Source: Pseudomonas shahriarae (GTDB taxonomy: Bacteria; Pseudomonadota; Gammaproteobacteria; Pseudomonadales; Pseudomonadaceae). Taken from it: a stretch of 64,000 nucleotides of DNA. Position 1 is the first letter of the stretch, and the number at the start of each line of letters is the position of its first letter. Below the pieces are notes generated by a model. It did not search any database. It had not been told where the DNA came from and saw nothing but the letters and a program-made list of their open reading frames with translations. Of the stretch, positions 1 through 8,785 are shown in pieces. The DNA is taken from the NCBI RefSeq assembly GCF_014268455.2, contig NZ_CP077085.1, positions 682,001-746,000 of the forward strand, in the 5' to 3' direction. A program made the position numbers and the translations under genes.

Positions 1-1239
1 GAACAACTTCAGGCTGTCGACATCGACTTTCTTGGTGTTGTGGGCGGTGTTCTTCGCTTCGCCGGCACCGGTGCCATAACCCTTGATGGTCTTGGCCAGG
101 ATGACGGTCGGTTGTTCTTTGTGGTTGACCGCTTCGTGGTACGCCGCGTAGACCTTGTACGGGTCGTGGCCGCCACGGTTGAGTTTCCAGATCTCGTCGT
201 CGGACAGGTCGGCAACCATCGCCTTGAGTTCAGGCGTGTTGAAGAAGTGTTCACGTACGAACGCGCCGTCTTTGGCTTTGTAGTTCTGGTACTCGCCGTC
301 GATGACTTCGTCCATGCGGCGTTGCAGGATACCGTCGACGTCCTTGGCCAGCAGTGGGTCCCAGAAACGGCCCCAGATGACTTTGGTTACGTTCCACTGG
401 GCACCGCGGAACACGCCTTCGAGTTCCTGAATGATCTTGCCGTTGCCGCGAACCGGGCCGTCGAGGCGCTGCAGGTTGCAGTTGATGACGAAGATCAGGT
501 TGTCCAGCTTCTCGCGGCCGGCCAGGGAGATGGCGCCCAGGGATTCCGGCTCGTCGCACTCGCCGTCGCCCAGGAAACACCAGACCTTCTGCTTGCCTTC
601 GGGGATGAAGCCACGGGCTTCCAGGTACTTCATGAAACGTGCCTGGTAGATCGCCTGGATCGGGCCCAGACCCATGGATACGGTCGGGAACTGCCAGAAG
701 TCAGGCATCAGCCAAGGGTGCGGGTACGACGACAGGCCGCCACCGTCGACTTCCTGGCGGAAGTTGTTCATCTGGTCTTCGGTGATGCGACCTTCCATGA
801 ACGCACGGGCGTAGACGCCTGGCGAGGTGTGACCCTGGAAGTAGATCAGGTCGCCGCCGTGTTCTTCGGTCGGGGCCTGGAAGAAGTAGTTGAAGCCAAT
901 GTCATACAGGGTTGCGCTGGAAGCGAAGCTGGAGATGTGACCGCCCAGGTCAGAATCTTTCAAGTTCGTGCGCATAACCATCGCCATCGCGTTCCAGCGT
1001 ACCAGCGAGCGAATGCGGCGTTCCATGAACAGGTCGCCAGGCATGCGTGCTTCGTGGGTAACGGGGATGGTGTTGCGGTATGGCGTGGTGATGGCGTAGG
1101 GCAGTTGCGAGCCGCTGCGGGTCGCGAGTTCGCCCATACGGGTCATCAGGTAGTGAGCACGGTCTTCGCCTTCTTTGTCGAGAACCGATTCCAGGGCGTC
1201 CAGCCATTCCTGGGTTTCGACGGGATCGAGGTCTTGCAT
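1..1239 (-). CDS. aceE: Pyruvate dehydrogenase E1 component, N-terminal part (cut by window edge)
   Basis: Homodimeric-type E1 of the pyruvate dehydrogenase complex, which uses thiamine diphosphate to decarboxylate pyruvate and acetylate the lipoyl groups of AceF. 413 codons of an expected ~880 are present; the C-terminus lies left of base 1. The frame reads MQDLDPVETQEWLDALE at its start and carries the ThDP/metal motif GDGECDEPES near residue 222, ending in N a little further on. I chose the ATG at 1237-1239 because GGAG stands 5 bases upstream and it matches the usual start of the family in Pseudomonas. An in-frame ATG at 1312-1314 would add 25 residues but has no clear ribosome site. It is transcribed away from glnE, the order usual in Pseudomonas. 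Confidence 0.97.
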   Translation of the reverse strand, partial: MQDLDPVETQEWLDALESVLDKEGEDRAHYLMTRMGELATRSGSQLPYAITTPYRNTIPVTHEARMPGDLFMERRIRSLVRWNAMAMVMRTNLKDSDLGGHISSFASSATLYDIGFNYFFQAPTEEHGGDLIYFQGHTSPGVYARAFMEGRITEDQMNNFRQEVDGGGLSSYPHPWLMPDFWQFPTVSMGLGPIQAIYQARFMKYLEARGFIPEGKQKVWCFLGDGECDEPESLGAISLAGREKLDNLIFVINCNLQRLDGPVRGNGKIIQELEGVFRGAQWNVTKVIWGRFWDPLLAKDVDGILQRRMDEVIDGEYQNYKAKDGAFVREHFFNTPELKAMVADLSDDEIWKLNRGGHDPYKVYAAYHEAVNHKEQPTVILAKTIKGYGTGAGEAKNTAHNTKKVDVDSLKLF

Positions 1240-1349
1240 GGCTTGCTCCAGGGCGGAAAGGCTACCAGAATCGGTTGCCTGAAGTTTGCGACTGGCCTTG
1301 TGGGCAGACGACATAAATTCTTGGATGGCCGAAGGTTGCTTCGGCGTCC

Positions 1350-1364
1350 TGTAGTTTTACTACA
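1350..1364. promoter_or_regulatory. Palindromic operator, GntR/PdhR-like, copy 1
   Basis: TGTAGTTTTACTACA is a perfect dyad, TGTAGT-TTT-ACTACA, in the aceE-glnE intergenic region, just upstream of the aceE reading frame. The GT-N-AC symmetry is typical of FadR-subfamily GntR regulators such as PdhR, which control aceEF in other gammaproteobacteria. The factor is an inference; the palindrome is seen directly. Confidence 0.55.
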
Positions 1365-1401
1365 AATCGTCGGCCATTTCAGCCTTTCGAATGTATATAC
1401 G

Positions 1402-1416
1402 AGTAGTAAAACTACA
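1402..1416. promoter_or_regulatory. Palindromic operator, GntR/PdhR-like, copy 2
   Basis: AGTAGTAAAACTACA is the reverse complement of copy 1 with a single mismatch at the outermost base. The two centres are 52 bp apart, about five helical turns, so two bound dimers would lie on the same face of the DNA. Copy 2 is on the glnE side, and the pair probably controls aceE. Confidence 0.55.
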
Positions 1417-1418
1417 CA

Positions 1419-1441
1419 AGACCGAGGTGGTTGCTCGGTCT
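1419..1441. repeat. Short inverted repeat (hairpin) in aceE-glnE spacer
   Basis: AGACCGAG and CTCGGTCT form an 8-bp stem around the loop GTGGTTG. No T-run follows on either strand, so it is unlikely to be a simple terminator. It could be an operator or a 5'-UTR structure. The remaining ~180 bases up to glnE are AT-rich and presumably hold the glnE promoter, but no clear -35/-10 pair was identified. Confidence 0.4.
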
Positions 1442-1622
1442 GGCTGGTGAGCATAATCGTTATTGTTGATCTTTTGCGAACAAGAAAAGGTAGAAGTTTA
1501 ATGTTGCCTGCCAAAATTAATGATTTTTCAGCTATTTCTAACTTTTGTTCGACAGTCCTTCATCGAGCGTGGTTCTTGCGTTCACAGCCACTCGCCATTC
1601 ACGCGCCGATCAAGGATAGACC

Positions 1623-4562
1623 ATGAGCCTTCCAACGCTGGTTGAACTCCCAGCCGTTCTGTTGCCATTTGCCAACCGGGCCGAGCAGTCATTTCGTGAC
1701 GCGGCGGCCATGCTGGATGCCGATCATGGCCTGTCTGCGTGGACGCCGCAACGTTGGGCCGACTTCGCCCGGGTGTGTGCCGCCAGCGATTTTGTGATTG
1801 AACAGAGTGTTCGTGACCCTTTGATGTTGCTTGAGCTGGTGGCCTGGGGCGAGCTGGACCGCGGCTTTGCGCCTGATGAGCTGTGTGGGCAGATTGCCGC
1901 AGCCGTGCAACAGGCTGAAACAGAAGATGAGCTGGGGCGTGTGCTGCGTCGCCAGCGCACCCGCCAGCAAGTGCGGATCATCTGGCGCGACCTGACCCGA
2001 CAGGCGGACCTGGTACAGACCTGCCGCGACCTGTCGGACATGGCCGACGCCAGCATCGACCAGGCTTACCAGTGGCTGTACCAGCGCCACTGCGCGCAAT
2101 TCGGCACCCCCATCGGCGGGCGCAGCGGCGAGCCGCAGCAGATGGTCATCCTCGGCATGGGCAAGCTGGGTGCGGTGGAACTGAACCTGTCGTCGGACAT
2201 CGACCTGATCTTCGCCTACCCCGAAGGCGGCGAGACCGTGGGCGCCAAGCGGGCCCTCGACAACCAGGAGTTCTTTATCCGCCTGGGCCAGAAACTGATC
2301 AAGGCCCTGGACCCGATGACCGTCGACGGCTTTGTGTTCCGGGTCGACATGCGCCTGCGGCCCTACGGCTCCGCCGGGGCGCTGGTGTTGAGCTTCAACG
2401 CATTGGAGCAGTACTACCAGGACCAGGGCCGCGACTGGGAACGCTACGCGATGATCAAGGCGCGGGTGGTGGCCGGCGACCAGGTGGCCGGCGCGCAACT
2501 GCTCGACCTGCTGCGCCCGTTTGTCTATCGGCGTTACCTGGACTTTTCTGCGATCGAAGCGCTGCGCACCATGAAGCAGTTGATCCAGCAGGAAGTGCGG
2601 CGCAAGGGCATGGCTGACAACATCAAGCTGGGGGCGGGCGGCATCCGCGAGGTGGAGTTTATCGCCCAGGCGTTCCAGCTGATTCACGGTGGCCGCGACC
2701 TCAGCCTGCAACAACGGCCGCTGCTGAAGGTGCTGGGCACCCTGGAAGGCCAGGGCTACCTGCCGCCGGCGGTGATTGCCGAGTTGCGTGCCGGCTATGA
2801 GTTCCTGCGCTACACCGAGCATGCGATCCAGGCCATTGCCGATCGCCAGACGCAAATGCTGCCCAACACGGACGAGGACCAGGCGCGCATTGCCTTTATG
2901 TTGGGTTTTGCCAACTGGACGGCGTTCCATGAACAGTTGATGTATTGGCGTGGCCGGGTGGACTGGCATTTCCGCCAGGTGATTGCCGATCCGGACGAAG
3001 AGGAGGGGGTGGAAAGCGAATTGGTGGTGGGTGGCGAGTGGCTGCCCTTGTGGGAAGAATCCCAAAATGAGGAGGCCGCCTGTCGCCAATTGGCCGAAGG
3101 CGGCTTTGCCGACGCGCCCAAGGCCCTGAAAGCCTTGGCCAGCCTGCGCGGCAGCCCGCAATTGCGCGCGATGCAGCGCCTGGGGCGTGAGCGTCTGGAT
3201 GCGTTTATCCCGCGCCTGCTGGCCCAGGCTGTCGAACATGCCAACCCGGACCTGGTGCTGGAGCGTGTGCTGCCGTTGGTAGAGGCCGTCGCGCGGCGTT
3301 CTGCTTATCTGGTGCTGTTGACGGAAAACCCTGACGCCTTGCGTCGGTTGTTGACCCTGTGCGCCGCCAGCCCGTGGATTGCCGAGCAGATCACCCGCTT
3401 CCCGCTGCTGCTGGACGAATTGCTTAACGAAGGCCGCCTGTTCAAACCGCCCTTGGCGCCGGAACTGGCCGCCGAACTGCGCGAGCGCCTCACACGCATC
3501 CCTGAGGATGACCTTGAGCAGCAAATGGAAGCCCTGCGCCACTTCAAGCTGGCGCACCGGTTGCGGGTCGCGGCCTCGGAAATCGCTGGCAGCCTGCCGC
3601 TGATGAAGGTCAGCGACTACCTGACCTGGCTCGCCGAGGCGATTCTGGAGCAGGTGCTGGCCCTGGCCTGGCGCCAGACCGTGGCCCGCCATGGTACGCC
3701 GCAACGCCTGGACGGTACCTTGTGCGACCCCGGATTTATCATCGTCGGTTATGGCAAGGTCGGCGGTATCGAACTGGGGCATGGCTCGGACCTGGACCTG
3801 GTGTTTATCCACGACGGTGACCCCCAGGCCGAAACCGACGGCGCCAAGCCGATTGATGGCGCGCAGTTCTTTACCCGACTGGGCCAGCGGATCATTCACC
3901 TGCTGACCACCCAGACCAACTCTGGGCAATTGTACGAAGTGGATATGCGCCTGCGACCTTCTGGCGCATCCGGCCTGCTGGTCAGCTCCCTGGGGGCATT
4001 TGCCCGTTATCAGGAAAACGAGGCCTGGACCTGGGAGCATCAAGCCCTGGTGCGCGCGCGGGTGCTGGTCGGCAGCCAGGACGTGGGCCGGGCGTTTGAG
4101 GCCGTACGGGCGCGAGTACTGGGGCGCACGCAGGACCTGGCGAAGCTGCGCCAGGAGGTCAGCGAGATGCGCGCCAAGATGCGTGACAACCTGGGCACCA
4201 AGTCGACCGCAGCCGGCACCGCGGCGAATGCCTTCGAGCCCACGGCGCTGTTCGATCTCAAGCAGGACGCAGGAGGTATCGTCGATATTGAATTTATGGT
4301 GCAATACGCCGCTTTGGCGTGGTCTGCGCAACATCCATTGCTGCTGCGCTATACCGACAATATCCGCATCCTGGAAGGCTTGGAGCAGGTCGGGCTGATG
4401 CCCGCCGCCGATGCCCACCTGTTGCGCGAGGTGTATAAGGCCTACCGCTCGGCAGCCCATCGCCAGGCCTTGCAGAACGAGGCGGGTGTGGTGGCCGGGG
4501 ATCAGTTTGCCGACGAACGGCGGCAGGTGAAACGGATCTGGCAAGAACTGGGGTTAAGCTAA
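1623..4562 (+). CDS. glnE: Bifunctional glutamine synthetase adenylyltransferase/deadenylase
   Basis: GlnE adds AMP to glutamine synthetase and removes it by phosphorolysis, in response to PII and glutamine. The 979-residue length fits the family. Two nucleotidyltransferase domains are visible. The N-terminal deadenylase domain has GMGKLGAVELN followed by SSDIDLIF near residues 176-197. The C-terminal adenylylating domain has GYGKVGGIELGHGSDLDLVF near residues 708-728. Each carries the G-G...D-x-D metal site. The ATG at 1623 directly follows a stop of the preceding frame, and no longer start is credible. It diverges from aceE. Confidence 0.97.
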   Translation: MSLPTLVELPAVLLPFANRAEQSFRDAAAMLDADHGLSAWTPQRWADFARVCAASDFVIEQSVRDPLMLLELVAWGELDRGFAPDELCGQIAAAVQQAETEDELGRVLRRQRTRQQVRIIWRDLTRQADLVQTCRDLSDMADASIDQAYQWLYQRHCAQFGTPIGGRSGEPQQMVILGMGKLGAVELNLSSDIDLIFAYPEGGETVGAKRALDNQEFFIRLGQKLIKALDPMTVDGFVFRVDMRLRPYGSAGALVLSFNALEQYYQDQGRDWERYAMIKARVVAGDQVAGAQLLDLLRPFVYRRYLDFSAIEALRTMKQLIQQEVRRKGMADNIKLGAGGIREVEFIAQAFQLIHGGRDLSLQQRPLLKVLGTLEGQGYLPPAVIAELRAGYEFLRYTEHAIQAIADRQTQMLPNTDEDQARIAFMLGFANWTAFHEQLMYWRGRVDWHFRQVIADPDEEEGVESELVVGGEWLPLWEESQNEEAACRQLAEGGFADAPKALKALASLRGSPQLRAMQRLGRERLDAFIPRLLAQAVEHANPDLVLERVLPLVEAVARRSAYLVLLTENPDALRRLLTLCAASPWIAEQITRFPLLLDELLNEGRLFKPPLAPELAAELRERLTRIPEDDLEQQMEALRHFKLAHRLRVAASEIAGSLPLMKVSDYLTWLAEAILEQVLALAWRQTVARHGTPQRLDGTLCDPGFIIVGYGKVGGIELGHGSDLDLVFIHDGDPQAETDGAKPIDGAQFFTRLGQRIIHLLTTQTNSGQLYEVDMRLRPSGASGLLVSSLGAFARYQENEAWTWEHQALVRARVLVGSQDVGRAFEAVRARVLGRTQDLAKLRQEVSEMRAKMRDNLGTKSTAAGTAANAFEPTALFDLKQDAGGIVDIEFMVQYAALAWSAQHPLLLRYTDNIRILEGLEQVGLMPAADAHLLREVYKAYRSAAHRQALQNEAGVVAGDQFADERRQVKRIWQELGLS

Positions 4563-4604
4563 AACACTACGGCGACCCCAATTGAATGTGGAGACCGGCT
4601 TTAG

Positions 4605-4691
4605 GTGGAAGCGGGCGGGCCCGCGATGCAGGCGCTGCGGTCTGGCTGACAGCACGCGGTGATGCTATCGCGGGCCAGCCCGCTCCCACAC
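4605..4691. repeat. REP doublet
   Basis: Two REP-type palindromic units face each other in the glnE-waaF spacer: GTGGAAGCGGGCGGGCCCGC on the left, and its approximate complement ending in GCCCGCTCCCACACA on the right. Units of this kind are short imperfect palindromes dispersed through Pseudomonas genomes, normally mobilised by REP-associated tyrosine transposases. No transposase gene is nearby. Confidence 0.8.
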
Positions 4692-4760
4692 AAGCCGTGA
4701 CCTACAGTAATTATCGAGGCGGGGAGGCATGAGCCTCCCCGAATCGTTTGTGGAAACTAC

Positions 4761-5795
4761 ATGAATATTCTGATCGTTGGGCCCAGTTGGGTCGGTGACA
4801 TGGTAATGGCGCAGACACTGTTCCAGTGCCTGAAACAGCGTCATCCCGACTGCCAAATCGACGTGCTCGCCCCCGAGTGGAGCCGGCCGATCCTGGAGCG
4901 CATGCCCGAGGTACGGCAGGCCTTGAGCTTCCCGCTCGGCCATGGCGCGCTGGAGCTGGCGACCCGGCGGCGGATCGGCAAGTCTCTGGCCGGCCAGTAC
5001 GACCAGGCGATCCTGCTGCCCAACTCGATGAAGTCGGCCCTGGTGCCGTTCTTCGCCGGCATCCCCAAGCGTACCGGCTGGCGCGGTGAGTTCCGCTATG
5101 GCTTGCTCAATGACGTGCGCAAGCTCGACAAGGCCCGCTACCCGCTGATGATCGAGCGCTTCATGGCCCTGGCCTATGCGCCCAATGCCGAGTTGCCGAC
5201 GCCGTATCCACGGCCGAGCCTGCTCATCGACCCGGTCACCCGCGACGCGGCCCTGGCCAAGTTCGGCCTGAGCCTCGATCGGCCGGTGCTGGCGCTGTGC
5301 CCAGGCGCCGAGTTTGGCGAGTCCAAGCGCTGGCCGTCGGAGCATTACGCCAAGGTCGCCGAGCTGAAAATCCGCGAAGGTTGGCAAGTCTGGCTGTTTG
5401 GCTCGAAAAACGATCACTCGGTGGGCGAGGATATCCGCCAGCGCCTGATCCCCGGCCTGCGCGAAGAAGCGGTCAATCTCAGTGGCGATACGTCATTGGC
5501 CGAGGCCATCGACCTGCTGTCCTGCGCCGACTCGGTGGTGTCCAACGACTCCGGCCTGATGCACGTGGCCGCCGCGCTGAACCGCCCGCTGGTGGCGGTG
5601 TACGGCTCCACCTCGCCGGGCTTTACCCCGCCATTGGCCGACAAGGTCGAAGTGGTGCGCCTGGGCCTCGATTGCAGCCCGTGCTTTGACCGCACCTGCC
5701 GTTTCGGCCACTACAATTGCCTGCGCCAGTTGCTGCCCGATGCGGTAGCCGAAGCCTTGCAGCGTTTGCAGGGCAACGTGGTCGAGGTTCATTGA
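4761..5795 (+). CDS. waaF: ADP-heptose:LPS heptosyltransferase II
   Basis: Family GT9 enzyme that adds the second L-glycero-D-manno-heptose to heptose I of the inner core on the cytoplasmic face. 344 residues, normal length. The N-terminus MNILIVGPSWVGDMVMAQ is the usual GT9 start. The C-terminal donor-binding lobe carries SNDSGLMHVAAALN and VYGSTSPG around residues 254-280. It is the first gene of a tight operon: the waaC start lies one base after its stop. The REP doublet upstream separates it from glnE. Confidence 0.97.
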   Translation: MNILIVGPSWVGDMVMAQTLFQCLKQRHPDCQIDVLAPEWSRPILERMPEVRQALSFPLGHGALELATRRRIGKSLAGQYDQAILLPNSMKSALVPFFAGIPKRTGWRGEFRYGLLNDVRKLDKARYPLMIERFMALAYAPNAELPTPYPRPSLLIDPVTRDAALAKFGLSLDRPVLALCPGAEFGESKRWPSEHYAKVAELKIREGWQVWLFGSKNDHSVGEDIRQRLIPGLREEAVNLSGDTSLAEAIDLLSCADSVVSNDSGLMHVAAALNRPLVAVYGSTSPGFTPPLADKVEVVRLGLDCSPCFDRTCRFGHYNCLRQLLPDAVAEALQRLQGNVVEVH

Positions 5796-5796
5796 G

Positions 5797-6858
5797 TTGC
5801 GGGTACTGGTAATCAAGACCTCATCCCTGGGCGATGTGATCCACGCCTTGCCGGCATTGACCGACGCGGCCCGGGCGATCCCGGGGATTCGCTTTGACTG
5901 GGTGGTGGAAGAAGGCTTCGCCGAAATCCCCACCTGGCACCCGGCGGTGGACAAGGTGATCCCCGTGGCGATTCGCCGCTGGCGCAAGAACCTCTGGCAG
6001 ACCTTCAAGAGTGGCGAGTGGCGCCGCTTCAAGAAGCAGATCCAGTCGACTAAATACGACCTGGTAATCGACGCCCAGGGCCTGCTTAAAAGCGCCTGGC
6101 TGACCCGCTATGTGCGGGCGCCGGTGGCGGGCTTTGACAGAGATTCAGCTCGCGAACCCATTGCTGCGCGCTTCTATTCCCGGCGCCTGGCGGTTGCTCG
6201 TGGCCAGCATGCGGTGGAGCGCCTGCGCCAGCTGTTCGCCGTGGCCCTGGGCTATGACCTGCCCAAAGGCCTTGGGGATTACGGCCTGAGCACTGAGAAA
6301 CTGCTCGGCCTGCCGCCGAAGAAGCCTTTTGTGCTGCTGCTGCACGGCACCACCTGGGACACCAAGCACTGGCCCGAAGCCTACTGGCGCGAGTTGGCCG
6401 AGCGCATGGGCAGCCTGGGAGTGGATGTGAAACTGCCGTGGGGCAATGCCGCGGAAAAAGCCCGCGCCGAACGCCTGGCCCAGGGCCTGGCCAATGCCGA
6501 AGTCTTGCCCAAGCTGAACCTGGCCGGTGTGGCGCGGGTATTGGCCGGCGCCAGGGCCTGTGTGGCGGTGGATACCGGCCTCGGGCACCTGGCCGCTGCG
6601 CTGGATGTGCCGACGATCTCCCTGTTCGGCCCGACCAACCCGGGCCTGACCGGTGCCTATGGCAAGGCGCAGATTCATCTGGGCAGCGATTTCCCCTGCG
6701 CGCCCTGCCTGCAAAAGAAATGCACCTACCAACCGAGCGCTGAAGACCAGCGCCGGTTTGATCTCAAGCGCGAGTGGCCACTGTGCTTTACTCGCCTGAA
6801 CCCTGAGCGTGTGGCCAGCCGACTGAGCACGTTGTTATTGGCTGAGGAGCTGCACTGA
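5797..6858 (+). CDS. waaC: LPS heptosyltransferase I
   Basis: GT9 enzyme that transfers the first heptose onto Kdo of Kdo2-lipid A. 353 residues. It begins at TTG 5797 one base past the waaF stop, giving the canonical N-terminus MRVLVIKTSSLGDVIH. The donor site AVDTGLGHLAAAL and FGPTNPG sits near residues 253-275. Its TGA shares bases with the waaG ATG (TGATG), indicating translational coupling. Pairing with waaF and waaG makes the assignment secure. Confidence 0.97.
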   Translation: MRVLVIKTSSLGDVIHALPALTDAARAIPGIRFDWVVEEGFAEIPTWHPAVDKVIPVAIRRWRKNLWQTFKSGEWRRFKKQIQSTKYDLVIDAQGLLKSAWLTRYVRAPVAGFDRDSAREPIAARFYSRRLAVARGQHAVERLRQLFAVALGYDLPKGLGDYGLSTEKLLGLPPKKPFVLLLHGTTWDTKHWPEAYWRELAERMGSLGVDVKLPWGNAAEKARAERLAQGLANAEVLPKLNLAGVARVLAGARACVAVDTGLGHLAAALDVPTISLFGPTNPGLTGAYGKAQIHLGSDFPCAPCLQKKCTYQPSAEDQRRFDLKREWPLCFTRLNPERVASRLSTLLLAEELH

Positions 6859-7979
6859 TGCAACTGGCATTTGTACTGTACAAATATTTCCCCTTTGGTG
6901 GCTTGCAGCGCGACTTCATGCGCATCGCCCTGGAGTGTCAGCAGCGCGGTCACCAGATTCGTGTGTACACCTTGATCTGGGAAGGCGACGTGCCACCCGG
7001 TTTTGAAGTGCTGGTGGCGCCGGTCAAGGCGTTCTTCAACCATCGGCGCAACGAGAAGTTGACCGCCTGGATGCAGGCCGACCTGGCCAAGCGCCCGGTG
7101 GACCGCTTGATCGGCTTCAACAAAATGCCCGGCCTGGATGTGTACTACGCGGCAGACGGCTGTTTTGAGGACAAGGCGCAGAACCTGCGGCATTCGCTGT
7201 ATCGCAGCTTTGGCCGCTACCGGCACTTTGCCGAGTACGAGCGCGCGGTGTTTGCCAAGGAGGCCAAGACCCAAGTGCTGATGATCTCCGAGGTCCAGCA
7301 GCCGCTGTTTATCAAACACTACGACACACCGCTGGCGCGCTTCCACCTGCTGCCACCGGGCATCGCCCAGGACCGTCGGGCGCCGCCGAATGCGGCCGAG
7401 ATCCGCGCCGGCTTCCGTGCCGAATTCAACCTCGCGGACGACGATCTGCTGCTGGTGCAGATCGGTTCGGGCTTCAAGACCAAGGGCGTGGACCGCAGCC
7501 TCAAGGCGCTGGCCGCACTGCCGCCAGACCTGAAGAAGCGCACCCGCCTGTTTGTAATTGGCCAGGACGACCCCAAAGTATTCCAATTGCAGAGTGCTAC
7601 CCTGGGCCTGGGCGACAATGTGCAGTTCCTCAAGGGGCGCAGTGATATCCCGCGTTTCCTGCTGGGCGCCGACCTGTTGATTCACCCGGCGTACAACGAA
7701 AACACCGGGACTGTGCTGCTCGAAGCCCTGGTGGCCGGGTTGCCGGTACTGGTCACAGCGGTGTGTGGTTATGCCCATTACATCAGCGAAGCTGATTGCG
7801 GGCGTGTGCTGGACGAGCCTTTCGAACAGGCCCAGCTCAACCAGTACCTGGCCGGGATGCTCAGTGATCAGCAGCAACGTGCGGCCTGGAGCCGCAATGG
7901 TCTGGCCTTCGCCGAGACGGCCGACCTCTATAGCATGCCGCAGCACGCTGCGGATGTAATTCTGGCGGAGCAACACTGA
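6858..7979 (+). CDS. waaG: UDP-glucose:(heptosyl)LPS alpha-1,3-glucosyltransferase
   Basis: GT4-family glycosyltransferase adding the first outer-core hexose to heptose II; in Pseudomonas the sugar added is reported as galactosamine, so donor specificity here is not certain. 373 residues. Features seen: N-terminal acceptor lobe starting MQLAFVLYKYFPFGGLQ, the motif GSGFKTKGVDRSLKAL near residue 205, and the E-x7-E donor motif NENTGTVLLEALVAGLPVL near residues 280-298. It overlaps both neighbours by a few bases within the core operon. Confidence 0.95.
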   Translation: MQLAFVLYKYFPFGGLQRDFMRIALECQQRGHQIRVYTLIWEGDVPPGFEVLVAPVKAFFNHRRNEKLTAWMQADLAKRPVDRLIGFNKMPGLDVYYAADGCFEDKAQNLRHSLYRSFGRYRHFAEYERAVFAKEAKTQVLMISEVQQPLFIKHYDTPLARFHLLPPGIAQDRRAPPNAAEIRAGFRAEFNLADDDLLLVQIGSGFKTKGVDRSLKALAALPPDLKKRTRLFVIGQDDPKVFQLQSATLGLGDNVQFLKGRSDIPRFLLGADLLIHPAYNENTGTVLLEALVAGLPVLVTAVCGYAHYISEADCGRVLDEPFEQAQLNQYLAGMLSDQQQRAAWSRNGLAFAETADLYSMPQHAADVILAEQH

Positions 7980-8785
7980 TGAAGTTGATTCTTGCCGAAC
8001 CGTTCAAGAGCCTTTGGGCCGGGCGCGATGCGTTCGCCGAAGTCGAGCTGTTGGAGGGTGAGGTTTACCGTGAACTGGAAGCCCGTCGCACCTTGCGCAC
8101 CGAGGTGGATGGACGCGGCTACTTTGTGAAAATCCACCGTGGCATCGGCTGGGGTGAAATTTTCAAGAACCTGTTCACCGCCAAACTGCCGGTGCTGGGT
8201 GCCGGGCAGGAGTGGCAGGCAATTCAGCGCCTGCACGAAGTGGGCGTACCGACCATGACCGCCGTGGCCTACGGCGAGCGCGGCGCCAACCCGGCCGACC
8301 AGCATTCCTTTATTGTCACCCAAGAGCTGGCACCGACCATCAGCCTGGAAGACTTGAGCATGGACTGGCTCAAGCAGCCACCCGAGCCGCGTCTCAAGCG
8401 CGCGCTGATTGCCGAGGTGGCCCGCATGACCGGGATGATGCATCGCGCTGGCGTCAACCATCGTGACTGCTACATCTGCCACTTCCTGCTGCACACCGAC
8501 AAACCGCTGACGGCCGATGACTTCAAACTGTCGGTGATCGACCTGCACCGTGCCCAAGTGCGCCCGCGCATCAGTCAGCGCTGGCGCAACAAGGATTTGG
8601 CGGCCCTGTATTTCTCGATCCTGGATATCGGCCTGACCCGCCGCGACAAGTTGCGTTTCCTCAAAGGCTACTTCCAGCAACCCCTGCGCCAGATCCTGGC
8701 CGAGGAAGGCGCGCTGCTGCAGTGGCTGGAGCGCAAGGCCAGCAAGCTCTATGACCGTAAAGTCCGGTACGGAGGTGCGCTCTGA
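7979..8785 (+). CDS. waaP: LPS core heptose I kinase
   Basis: Kinase-fold enzyme that phosphorylates O4 of heptose I; in P. aeruginosa the orthologue is essential and needed for core export. 268 residues. The catalytic loop reads MHRAGVNHRDCYICHFLL with Asp at residue 163, the same number as the catalytic Asp of P. aeruginosa WaaP. The metal-binding Asp equivalent follows in VIDLHRAQVR. The usual catalytic-loop Asn is His, as is normal for this subfamily. Starts inside the waaG stop (TGATG). Confidence 0.96.
   Translation: MKLILAEPFKSLWAGRDAFAEVELLEGEVYRELEARRTLRTEVDGRGYFVKIHRGIGWGEIFKNLFTAKLPVLGAGQEWQAIQRLHEVGVPTMTAVAYGERGANPADQHSFIVTQELAPTISLEDLSMDWLKQPPEPRLKRALIAEVARMTGMMHRAGVNHRDCYICHFLLHTDKPLTADDFKLSVIDLHRAQVRPRISQRWRNKDLAALYFSILDIGLTRRDKLRFLKGYFQQPLRQILAEEGALLQWLERKASKLYDRKVRYGGAL

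Noticed and set aside
40..1626. Long open frame on the plus strand opposite aceE
   Set aside because: It is the antisense frame of a GC-rich gene; the minus strand reads as AceE with family motifs, and the plus-strand product resembles no protein.
1689..4544. 951-codon open frame opposite glnE
   Set aside because: Antisense artefact of high third-position GC; GlnE on the plus strand has complete domains.
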